This document shows, one piece after another, positions 56,941 to 64,000 of a stretch of DNA of 64,000 nucleotides (position 1 is the stretch's first letter; each line of letters opens with the position of its first letter). This DNA comes from Sinomonas atrocyanea. Its GTDB lineage: Bacteria; Actinomycetota; Actinomycetes; Actinomycetales; Micrococcaceae. The notes beneath the pieces were generated by a model. It was not told the DNA's origin. It saw only the letters and a program-made list of their open reading frames with translations, and did no database searches. The translations under genes were made by a program, and so were the position numbers. The stretch spans positions 310,001-374,000 of the forward strand of contig NZ_JAUSTE010000002.1 of NCBI RefSeq assembly GCF_030812675.1, written 5' to 3'.

Positions 56941-57948
56941 TCAGCCGAGTTCGGACAGGACCTTCGCGACGATCCGGTCCACGCTGAGGCCGTACTTGGT
57001 GTGCAGCGTGGGCAGGGCGCCGGCGTCGAGGAACTCGTCCGGGAGCCCGACCGGGACCACGCGCCGGGCCTGGCCGGCGCGGACGAGCGCCGAGGCGACG
57101 GTCTCGAACAGGCCGCCCACCACGGTGTGGTTCTCGAGCGTGACCGCGAGCCGGTCCCCCGCCAGCTCGGCGAGGACGGTGGCCTCGTCGAAGGGCTTGA
57201 GCGTCGGGGTGTGCACGACGGCGACGTCCACCTTGTGCTTCTCGAGCTCGGCGGCCGCCTGGAGCGCCCGCATGGTCATGAGCCCGGAGGAGACGAAGAC
57301 GACGTCGTTGCCTCCGCGCAGGACCTTGGCCCTGCCGAGCTCGAACTCGTAGTCGTACTCGTCCAGGACGGTGGGCACCTTCCCGCGCAGGAGGCGCAGG
57401 TAGGTGGGACCGTCCGCGGCCGCGAGCTGCGGGACGGCGGCCGCGATGTCCACCGAGTCGCAGGGGTCCACGATCGTCAGGTTGGGCATGCCGCGGAAGA
57501 TCGCCACGTCCTCGGTGGCCTGGTGCGAGGGCCCGTACCCGGTGGTCAGGCCCGGCAGCCCGCCGACGATGTTGACGTTCAGGTTCGGCTCGGCGATGTC
57601 GAGGCAGATGAAGTCGTACGCGCGCCGGGCCGCGAAGACCGAGTACGTCGAGGCGAAGGGCACGAGCCCGGCCTCGGCCATACCCGCCGCCGCCCCGAAG
57701 AGCAGCTGCTCCGCCATGCCCATCTGGAAGAAGCGCTCCGGGTGGGCCTCGGCGAAGATGTGCATGTCCGTGTACTTGCCCAGGTCCGCCGTGAGCCCCA
57801 CGATCCGCGGATCGGCCTCGGCCGCCGCGGCGAGCGCGTGCCCGAACGGAGCCGGCGCCGTCTTCTGGCCCGGGTCGGCGAACGAGGCGATCATCGCCGA
57901 GGTCTTCAGCTTCGGGGCTGCGCCCGCTGCCACTGCTGCCGTGCTCAT
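56941..57948 (-). CDS. Transketolase, C-terminal subunit
   Basis: Protein of 335 aa equal to the PP and C domains of transketolase. It has GHALAAAAEADPRIV, the catalytic Glu in FFQMGMAEQLLFGAAAGMA (activates thiamine), and GPSHQATEDVA; the last third is the transketolase C-terminal domain. It works as a heteromer with the adjacent N-terminal subunit, transferring two-carbon ketol units. Split transketolases of this type occur in specialised pathways such as apulose-4-phosphate cleavage. It overlaps the partner stop by ATGA. Confidence 0.92.
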   Translation of the reverse strand: MSTAAVAAGAAPKLKTSAMIASFADPGQKTAPAPFGHALAAAAEADPRIVGLTADLGKYTDMHIFAEAHPERFFQMGMAEQLLFGAAAGMAEAGLVPFASTYSVFAARRAYDFICLDIAEPNLNVNIVGGLPGLTTGYGPSHQATEDVAIFRGMPNLTIVDPCDSVDIAAAVPQLAAADGPTYLRLLRGKVPTVLDEYDYEFELGRAKVLRGGNDVVFVSSGLMTMRALQAAAELEKHKVDVAVVHTPTLKPFDEATVLAELAGDRLAVTLENHTVVGGLFETVASALVRAGQARRVVPVGLPDEFLDAGALPTLHTKYGLSVDRIVAKVLSELG

Positions 57949-58895
57949 GCCGTCTCCTCCTGGCCCTCGCCCCGCCCGGCTGCCGCCTGCGTGGCAGCGT
58001 CCTGCCGGGCCGCCCAGCCAGCCTCGAGCTGCTCGTTGCAGATCGCCCACTCGTGCTCCTCGATGCGCATGAAGTGCGCCTTCTCCCGCTGCTCGAGCAG
58101 CGGCACGCCCCGCCCCACCTTCGTGTCGCAGAGCACGACGGCGGGTGCCCCCTCGCCGTCGTCCGTCACCGCGGAGCCCGATCCGGCGGAATCGAACGCC
58201 TCCAGGAGCGCGCCGACGTCGTTGCCGTCCACGCGGAACACGCGCCAGCCGCACGCCGCCCACTTGTCGGCGACCGGTTCGGTGCGGAGCACGCCGGCGG
58301 TCGCGCCGTCGGCCTGGAGCGCGTTGATGTCCACGACGGCGGTGAGTCGGCCGAGGCGGTGGTGCGCGGCGCCCATCGCGGCCTCCCAGGTGGAGCCCTC
58401 GTCGAGCTCGCCGTCGGAGAGGAAGTTGACCACCCGGGCGGCGTTGCCGCGGTAGCGCAGTCCGAGGGCGAGGCCCACGGCGACCGTGAGCCCGTGCCCG
58501 AGCGAGCCGCCGGAGATCTCCATGCCCGGGGTGTAGGTGGACATGCCGGACATCGGCAGGCGGGAGCCGTCCGAGCCGTACGTCTCGAGCTCCTCGACCG
58601 GGATGGTCCCGGCCTCGGCGAGGGCCGCGTAGAGCCCGATCGCGTAGTGGCCGGTGGAGAGGAGGAACCGGTCGCGGTCCTCCCACTCGGGATCCTCGGG
58701 GCGGAAGCGGAGCTGGTCCGTGTAGACGGTGGCCAGGATGTCCGCGGCGCCGAGGGCCTGGCCCACGTAGCTCTGGCCCTGGACCTCGCCCATGAAGAGG
58801 GCGTGGCGGCGGATCCGGTGCGCGGCGGCCTCCACGGCGGCGCGGCGCTCGGCCAGCCCGGCGGGGGTGGGCGTTTCCAGTGTCGATGAGGTCAT
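57945..58895 (-). CDS. Transketolase, N-terminal (thiamine-diphosphate) subunit
   Basis: Protein of 316 aa with ISGGSLGHGLTVAVGLALG and the thiamine-diphosphate/Mg motif LSDGELDEGSTWEA, followed by VDINALQADG. It is the pyrophosphate-binding half of transketolase. It forms a two-gene operon with the C-terminal half, 23 bases downstream of the carrier gene. GAGGAAG precedes the ATG. Confidence 0.92.
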   Translation of the reverse strand: MTSSTLETPTPAGLAERRAAVEAAAHRIRRHALFMGEVQGQSYVGQALGAADILATVYTDQLRFRPEDPEWEDRDRFLLSTGHYAIGLYAALAEAGTIPVEELETYGSDGSRLPMSGMSTYTPGMEISGGSLGHGLTVAVGLALGLRYRGNAARVVNFLSDGELDEGSTWEAAMGAAHHRLGRLTAVVDINALQADGATAGVLRTEPVADKWAACGWRVFRVDGNDVGALLEAFDSAGSGSAVTDDGEGAPAVVLCDTKVGRGVPLLEQREKAHFMRIEEHEWAICNEQLEAGWAARQDAATQAAAGRGEGQEETA

Positions 58896-58918
58896 CGGAG
58901 TCGTCTTCCTCGGTTCCT

Positions 58919-60259
58919 TCAGTGGGTGTTCGCCGGCGCGGGGGTCTGGGCCGAGGCCAGCTCGGCGGCCTCGCGCTCGCGGCGGCCCCAGGTCTCGCGG
59001 GTCACGAGGGCTGCCCAGAGGCCGATCGCGCCGTAGGCGCTGAAGAGCAGGGCGGGGCCGATCCAGCCGAGGCTGACGAACAGCAGGGTGGTGATGAACG
59101 GCGTGAAGCCGGAGACCATGGCCGAGATCTGGTACGCGAGCGAGGCTCCGGAAGAGCGGGTCTTGGCCTGGAACAGCTCGGGGAACCAGGCGCCCTGGGC
59201 GCCGGCGAGGGAGTTCTGGCACACGGCGTAGGCGATCACGATGGTGGCCACGATGAACAGGAACATACCGGTGTTGACCAGCAGGAACATCGGCACACCG
59301 AACACCACGGCGAACGCGCAGGAGACGATGTACACCGGCCGGCGGCCCACCCTGTCGGTCAGGGCGCCCCACTTCCAGGTGGCGATGATGCCGATGGCGG
59401 AGGCGATGCACAGCGCGATGAGCGTCTGGTTCTTGTCCGCGAGCTTGGTCGAGTTGATGTAGGAGATCATGTAGGTGATCGACACGGCGTAGCCGGCCGT
59501 CTCCGCGATGCGCAGGCCGATGCCCCGCACGATGTTGCGCCAGTCCTCGCGGATCACCTGGCTGATGGGGGACTTGGCGATCTCGCCGCGGTCCCTGACG
59601 TCCTCGAAGACAGGCGACTCCGGGACCTTGGAGCGGATGATGAGGCCCACGATCACGAGGGCGAGGCTCGCCAGGAATGGGATGCGCCATGCCCACTCAT
59701 CGCCGAGGTGGACGCTGAAGAGGAACACGAGGTTGGCCAGCAGCAGGCCCACGGGGAACCCGGCCTGGACGATGCCCGTCACCGCGCCCTTGCGCCGCCA
59801 CGGGGCGTGCTCGTAGCTCATGAGGATCGCCCCGCCCCACTCGGCCCCGAACGCGAGGCCCTGGATGATGCGGACGGCGACGAGCAGCACGGGGGCGAGG
59901 ATGCCCACCGCGGCGTAGGTGGGCAGCAGGCCGATCGCGAAGGTCGCGAGCCCCATGATGATGAGCGAGGTGACCAGGACCGGCTTGCGGCCGAGGCGGT
60001 CGCCGAGGTGGCCGCCGATGATGCCGCCGAGCGGGCGGGCCGCGAACCCGACGCCGAGGGTGGCGAACGAGGCCAGGGTGCCCGTGACCGGATCGGCGCC
60101 GGGGAAGAAGGCGTGGTTGAAGTAGAGGGCTGCCGCGGTGCCGAAGCCGATGAAGTCGTAGGTCTCGATGACGGCCCCGACGGCAGAGCCGACGGCGACG
60201 CGCCTGGCGTCCTTGGTGCCGTGGACCGGGCCGCGCATGGCCAGAGCCTCGTTGCTCAT
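58919..60259 (-). CDS. MFS carrier, metabolite:H+ symporter (MHS) family
   Basis: Twelve-helix symporter of 446 aa. AVGAVIETYDFIGFG at the start, LGDRLGRKPVLV, RIIQGLAFGAEWGGAILMSYE (partial) and WRIPFLASL are MHS-family signatures (relatives: ShiA, ProP, KgtP). It likely brings in the substrate of this locus. It starts downstream of the operator at 60303, with the split transketolase following in the same operon. Confidence 0.9.
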   Translation of the reverse strand: MSNEALAMRGPVHGTKDARRVAVGSAVGAVIETYDFIGFGTAAALYFNHAFFPGADPVTGTLASFATLGVGFAARPLGGIIGGHLGDRLGRKPVLVTSLIIMGLATFAIGLLPTYAAVGILAPVLLVAVRIIQGLAFGAEWGGAILMSYEHAPWRRKGAVTGIVQAGFPVGLLLANLVFLFSVHLGDEWAWRIPFLASLALVIVGLIIRSKVPESPVFEDVRDRGEIAKSPISQVIREDWRNIVRGIGLRIAETAGYAVSITYMISYINSTKLADKNQTLIALCIASAIGIIATWKWGALTDRVGRRPVYIVSCAFAVVFGVPMFLLVNTGMFLFIVATIVIAYAVCQNSLAGAQGAWFPELFQAKTRSSGASLAYQISAMVSGFTPFITTLLFVSLGWIGPALLFSAYGAIGLWAALVTRETWGRREREAAELASAQTPAPANTH

Positions 60260-60302
60260 TGCGTTCCTTCCGAAAGTGGGGGTCTCTCGCTGCCGCCGTC
60301 TA

Positions 60303-60317
60303 TGTTGACAGTCGACA
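60303..60317. promoter_or_regulatory. GntR operator TGTTGACAGTCGACA
   Basis: Matches TGTYGACNGTCRACA fully, 44 bases upstream of the carrier start on the minus strand. Confidence 0.7.
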
Positions 60318-60350
60318 TGATATGCCAGTGTGCTGCGCGTCACCCTTAAC

Positions 60351-60385
60351 TGTCAACAGTCGACTTTCAAGGTTGACTGTCGACA
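60351..60385. promoter_or_regulatory. Two further GntR operator copies
   Basis: GTTGACTGTCGACA at 60372-60385 fits 14 of 15 consensus positions, and a partial copy (TGTCAACAGTCGAC) lies at 60351-60364. Both lie upstream of the isomerase gene on the plus strand. Confidence 0.65.
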
Positions 60386-60442
60386 CTTCCGCCGCCTACC
60401 GTGGTTGACGTCACACCACCGCTCCACCTTGGAGGCACCCCG

Positions 60443-61282
60443 ATGTTCCACGACCGACTCGGCTGCTCGTCGATCAGCTTCCGGCACCTGCCCCTTCCCG
60501 AGGCCCTGGCCACCATCTCCGGCCTCGGCTTCGAGGAGATCGACCTCGGCGCCCTCCCCGGCGTGTGCGACCACGTCCCCTTCGAGCTCACCGAGGCGGA
60601 CATCGCGGCCGTGGCGACCCGCGTCGAGGGCTCGGGCCTGCGCGTCCGTTCCGTCAACGGGGACATCGGCGACCTCAACTCCACGCCCGACGGCGCCGGG
60701 CTGGCCTCGCGGGCGGCGCACCTCGACCGGCTGCTCGCCCTGACATCCACCGTCGGGGCGAAGGCCCTGGTGCTCCCCTGCGGCGCGCTGAGCCCCGAGC
60801 CGGTGCGGAGCCTCGGCGAGGACCTCGACCTCGTAGCCCACCAGCTCGCGGTGGCCGCCGAGCGCGCGGCGGCGTTCGGCGTCGAGCTGTGGACCGAATC
60901 CCTCCACTACTACCGCCTGTGCGGGACCCTCGACCGTGCCCTCGCCCTCGCCGACCGGCTCGTGGGCTCCCGGGTGCGGCACGTCGTCGACCTCTCCCAC
61001 GTCGTCGCCTCGGGGAGCCGGCCGGAGGAGGCGATCGGGGCGCTGGGGGCCCGCGCGGGCGCCCAGGGCATCGCCCACGTCCACCTCCGCGACGCCGTGC
61101 CGGGGAACATCAACCTCAGCATCGGCAACGGCTCGGTCGACTTCGCCGGCGCCCTCACCGCCCTGCGCGGCGTGGGCTTCGACGGGCACTTCTCGCTCGA
61201 GCTCGAGGCGCACGACCTCACCCACGACGAGCGCCCCGCGGCGGCCGCCAAGGCCGCGAGCTTCATCACCGACCTCATCTGA
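60443..61282 (+). CDS. Sugar phosphate isomerase/epimerase (AP endonuclease 2 fold)
   Basis: TIM-barrel protein of 279 aa of the xylose isomerase-like family. It has the opening LGCSSISFRHLPLPEAL, EEIDLGALPG, the metal-ligand regions ELWTESLHYY and VVDLSHV, HVHLRDAVPGNINLSIGNG, and the closing HFSLELEAHD with the last Glu ligand. Homologues in tetritol pathways isomerise erythrulose phosphates; that assignment here is from gene context. GGAGG precedes the ATG at 60443. Confidence 0.82.
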   Translation: MFHDRLGCSSISFRHLPLPEALATISGLGFEEIDLGALPGVCDHVPFELTEADIAAVATRVEGSGLRVRSVNGDIGDLNSTPDGAGLASRAAHLDRLLALTSTVGAKALVLPCGALSPEPVRSLGEDLDLVAHQLAVAAERAAAFGVELWTESLHYYRLCGTLDRALALADRLVGSRVRHVVDLSHVVASGSRPEEAIGALGARAGAQGIAHVHLRDAVPGNINLSIGNGSVDFAGALTALRGVGFDGHFSLELEAHDLTHDERPAAAAKAASFITDLI

Positions 61283-61327
61283 CCTCTCCCCTGCCAGACC
61301 TCACCGAAGAGACAAGAAGGAACCACC

Positions 61328-62101
61328 ATGAGCAGCATCCAGCGCACCGCCATCCTCACCGGCGCCACCTCCGAGAAGGGCATCGGCCTCGCCACCGCCC
61401 GCCGCTACGCCCGCGAGGGCTGGGGCGTGGTCATCCTGGACCTCGACGGCGAGAAGTCCGCGAAGACCGCCCAGGACATCGCCAACGAGTTCAACGTCCC
61501 CGCCTTCGGGCACGAGGTCGACGTGGCGGACGAAGCCTCGGTCGCCGCCGCCGCCGGCGCCGTGGCCGCGGAGGTCGCCGCGGGCCGCCTGCCCGTGGTC
61601 GGCGCACTCGCCAACATCGCCGGCATCACCTCTCCCGTGCCGTTCCTCGAGACCGACCTCGCCCTGTGGAACAAGGTCATGGCGGTCAACGCCACCGGCA
61701 CCTACCTCGTCACCAAGGCGTTCCTGCCGGCCATGATCGAGGCCGGCTGGGGCCGGATCGTGAACATGTCCTCCGTCTCCGCCCAGCGCGGCGGCGGCGT
61801 GTTCGGCCGTGTCCCCTACTCCGCCGCCAAGGCCGCCATCCTCGGCTTCACCAAGGCCCTCGCCCGCGAGATCGCCCCCACCGGGATCACCGTCAACGCC
61901 ATCACCCCCGGCGCCGTGGACACCAACATCCGCGTGGGCAGCACCGACGAGCAGGAGGCCGCGATCGCCCGCGACATCCCGCTCGGCCGCACCGCCTCGA
62001 CCGAGGAGATCGCCTCGGTGATCACCTGGCTCTCCTCCGACGGCGCCTCCTACCTCACCGGCACCACGGTGGACATCAACGGCGGCAGCCACATCCACTG
62101 A
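61328..62101 (+). CDS. Short-chain dehydrogenase
   Basis: Classical SDR of 257 aa with LTGATSEKGIGLATARRYA, the catalytic Ser in NMSSVSAQRGG, YSAAK (Tyr, Lys) and LTGTTVDINGGSHIH at the end. It probably oxidises a polyol or reduces a ketose in the pathway. It follows the isomerase by 45 bases with AAGGA upstream. Confidence 0.88.
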   Translation: MSSIQRTAILTGATSEKGIGLATARRYAREGWGVVILDLDGEKSAKTAQDIANEFNVPAFGHEVDVADEASVAAAAGAVAAEVAAGRLPVVGALANIAGITSPVPFLETDLALWNKVMAVNATGTYLVTKAFLPAMIEAGWGRIVNMSSVSAQRGGGVFGRVPYSAAKAAILGFTKALAREIAPTGITVNAITPGAVDTNIRVGSTDEQEAAIARDIPLGRTASTEEIASVITWLSSDGASYLTGTTVDINGGSHIH

Positions 62102-62135
62102 CGTTCCGCTCAGCCACCGGTCCCAGGAGACTTCC

Positions 62136-63899
62136 ATGACGCGCATCGCCAACGATCCCGCGGACTTCGCCGACGAGGCCCTCGCCGGCTTCTGCGACGT
62201 GCACGCGGGCCTCGTCCGCCAGGTGCCCGGCGGAGCGGTCCGCCGGCGCCGCCCGGCCCAGCCCAAGGTCGCCGTCCTCGTGGGCGGCGGCTCGGGGCAC
62301 TACCCCGCCTTCGCCGGACTGATCGGCGCTGGCTTCGCCGACGGTGCCGTAGTGGGCAACATCTTCACCTCGCCCTCCACACAGCAGGCCTGCACCGTGG
62401 CCCGCGCGGCCGAGTCCGGCGCCGGCGTCGTCTTCACCTACGGCAACTACGCCGGGGACGTGATGAACTTCGGCCTCGCCTCCGAGCGCCTCGCCGCCGA
62501 GGGGATCCGGGCCGAGAACGTGCTCGTGACGGACGACGTCGCCTCCGCGCCCGCCGCCGAGGCCGGGCGCCGCCGCGGGATCGCCGGCGACTTCGTGGTC
62601 TTCAAGGCCATGGGCGCCGCCGCCGAGGCCGGATGCGACCTCGACGAGGTGGTGCGGATCGGCCGCAGGGCCAACGAGCGCACCCGCACCCTCGGCACCG
62701 CCTTCTCGGGGTGCACCTTCCCGGGCGCCGACGCTCCCCTGTTCAGCCTCCCCGAGGGACACATGGGCCTCGGGCTCGGGATCCACGGCGAGCCCGGGCT
62801 GCGGGACGTCCCGCTGCCCCCGGCCGCCGAGCTCGGCCGCGCGCTCGTGGAGGGCGTCCTCGCCCAGGCGCCCGCGGATGCCGAGGAGGTTGGGGCCGGC
62901 GGCGCCGGGGCGCGCATCGCCGTGATCCTCAACGGGCTCGGCTCGACCAAGCACGAGGAACTCTTCGTGCTGTGGGGCACTGTCGCGCCGCTCCTGCGCG
63001 AGGCGGGCTACGAGATCGTGGCGCCCGAGGTCGGCGAGCTCGTCACGAGCCTGGACATGGCCGGCGTCTCGCTGACCGTGACGTGGCTCGACGACGAGCT
63101 CGAGGAGCTCTGGCTCACCCCCGCCGAGACCCCGGCCTTCCGCCGCGGGTCCGTCGCCGCCGCCTCCGCCGTGGAGTCCGCGGACGACGCCGGCGGGCCG
63201 GCCGCCGCTGCCGAGGCACCGCCGTCGTCCGAGGCCTCGCGCGGGTACGCCGGAGCGGTCGTCGCAGCCCTCGAGTCCGCCTCCGGCCGGCTCGCCGAGC
63301 TCGAGGCCCAGCTGGGCGCGATGGACGCGGTCGCGGGCGACGGCGACCACGGGCGCGGCATGGTCCGCGGCGTCGGCGCCGCAGTGGCCGCGGCCAAGGA
63401 GGCCCTGGCCGGCGGCCGCGGTGCCGGATCAGTCCTCGCCGCGGGCGGAGACGCGTGGGCCGACCGCGCCGGCGGGACCTCCGGGGTCCTGTGGGGCGCG
63501 GGCCTGCGCGCGTGGGGCGAGGCCCTCGGGGACCTCGAGGCGCCGGACGCCGCGGGAGTCGCCGCCGGGATCTCGGCCTTCGCCGCGCGCATCGCCGCGC
63601 TCGGGGGCGCCCGGCCCGGCGACAAGACGCTCGTCGACGCCCTGGTGCCGTTCGACGAGGAGCTGCGCGGCGCCGTCGTGCGCGGGGACAGCCTCGCCGC
63701 CGCGTGGGAGCGCGCGTGCCGGGCGGCCGAGTCCGCCGCCACCGCGACCGCTGCCCTGACCCCGCGCAAGGGCCGCGCGCGTCCCCTCGCCGAGAAGAGC
63801 GTGGGCACCCCGGATCCCGGCGCGACGTCCCTGGCCGCGGTGTTCGCCGCGCTCGGGCCGGCCATCGTTTCAGCAACCCCTCAGGAGGTGACCGCATGA
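62136..63899 (+). CDS. Fused DhaK-DhaL dihydroxyacetone/ketotetrose kinase
   Basis: ATP-dependent kinase of 587 aa. The DhaK domain (1-330) has VGGGSGHYPAFAG, TYGNYAGDVMNF, and the substrate-binding His in MGLGLGIHGEPG. After an Ala/Pro linker (about 335-370) the DhaL domain has the Mg-ADP motif VAGDGDHGRGM and AGGTSGVLWGAGL. Relatives phosphorylate dihydroxyacetone, erythrulose or apulose. The gene is coupled by ATGA to the RpiB gene. AGGAGA precedes the ATG. Confidence 0.93.
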   Translation: MTRIANDPADFADEALAGFCDVHAGLVRQVPGGAVRRRRPAQPKVAVLVGGGSGHYPAFAGLIGAGFADGAVVGNIFTSPSTQQACTVARAAESGAGVVFTYGNYAGDVMNFGLASERLAAEGIRAENVLVTDDVASAPAAEAGRRRGIAGDFVVFKAMGAAAEAGCDLDEVVRIGRRANERTRTLGTAFSGCTFPGADAPLFSLPEGHMGLGLGIHGEPGLRDVPLPPAAELGRALVEGVLAQAPADAEEVGAGGAGARIAVILNGLGSTKHEELFVLWGTVAPLLREAGYEIVAPEVGELVTSLDMAGVSLTVTWLDDELEELWLTPAETPAFRRGSVAAASAVESADDAGGPAAAAEAPPSSEASRGYAGAVVAALESASGRLAELEAQLGAMDAVAGDGDHGRGMVRGVGAAVAAAKEALAGGRGAGSVLAAGGDAWADRAGGTSGVLWGAGLRAWGEALGDLEAPDAAGVAAGISAFAARIAALGGARPGDKTLVDALVPFDEELRGAVVRGDSLAAAWERACRAAESAATATAALTPRKGRARPLAEKSVGTPDPGATSLAAVFAALGPAIVSATPQEVTA

Positions 63900-64000
63900 G
63901 CGGCCAGACCACGGAACCCGCCGCAGGCGGCCTGCGAATCGTCATCGGCTCGGACGAGGCCGGGGTGGACTACAAGGAAGCCCTGCTCAAGGACCTCGAG
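63896..64000 (+). CDS. RpiB/LacAB-family sugar phosphate isomerase (partial, runs off right edge)
   Basis: The 35 visible residues include RIVIGSDEAGVDYKEALLKDL, partly matching the start of ribose-5-phosphate isomerase B, where SDEAG binds substrate phosphate. In tetritol pathways RpiB-like enzymes convert erythrulose-4-phosphate to erythrose-4-phosphate. The C-terminus is outside the window. Confidence 0.8.
   Translation, partial: MSGQTTEPAAGGLRIVIGSDEAGVDYKEALLKDLE

Overview
This 64 kb window is high-GC actinobacterial DNA. GTG and TTG starts are frequent, ATGA/GTGA stop-start overlaps are common, and there is a mycothiol-dependent formaldehyde dehydrogenase. The dimethylglycine oxidase closely resembles the Arthrobacter globiformis enzyme, so a soil Micrococcaceae (Arthrobacter/Sinomonas-like) chromosome is the best guess. 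I see no rRNA, tRNA, CRISPR array, transposase or prophage. Most genes are metabolic or regulatory; a few islands are accessory.

Layout. 0-5.4 kb: an SsuBC-type ABC importer (cut by the left edge), a divergent CitAB-type two-component system and a CynX/NimT-type exporter. 5.4-10.1 kb: an SDR, a hotdog protein and a fused beta-phosphoglucomutase/GH65 phosphorylase. 10.1-13 kb: an IclR regulator and a 3-hydroxybenzoate-type flavin monooxygenase, marked by two copies of one perfect palindrome. 13-17 kb: a phosphotransferase, a His-rich metal-binding protein, an MFS carrier and a hypothetical protein. 17.2-20.2 kb: a tight operon globin-reductase / DivIVA-domain protein / flavohemoprotein. 20.4-23.7 kb: a lone PLD-helicase-DUF3427 protein in AT-richer DNA, abutting what looks like the broken 3' end of another gene. 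24-30.8 kb: small enzymes, TetR, a membrane protein, YCII-like twins, a PEP-mutase-family protein, succinic semialdehyde dehydrogenase and GntR.

30.8-49.7 kb is one large theme, choline/betaine methyl groups and C1 disposal. Choline dehydrogenase and betaine aldehyde dehydrogenase bracket a glycine betaine ABC importer. Dimethylglycine oxidase feeds C1 units to folate. PurU (frameshifted here), an FdhF/YdeP-type oxidoreductase, S-(hydroxymethyl)mycothiol dehydrogenase with its MBL partner, and the RuMP enzymes HPS and PHI dispose of or reassimilate formaldehyde and formate. A motif near CTGATATAY sits upstream of gntR, purU and the betA operon and may define a regulon.

50-56 kb holds a surface-protein operon. 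Three of its four products carry SipW-type signal peptides with a Y-W motif, but no SipW peptidase is visible. 56-64 kb is a GntR-controlled sugar/polyol catabolic locus: split transketolase, MHS-type carrier, sugar-phosphate isomerase, SDR, fused DhaK-DhaL and an RpiB cut by the right edge. A 15-bp palindrome, TGTYGACNGTCRACA, recurs at its promoters. The gene content suggests a tetrulose or apulose-type pathway; the substrate is not determined by the sequence.
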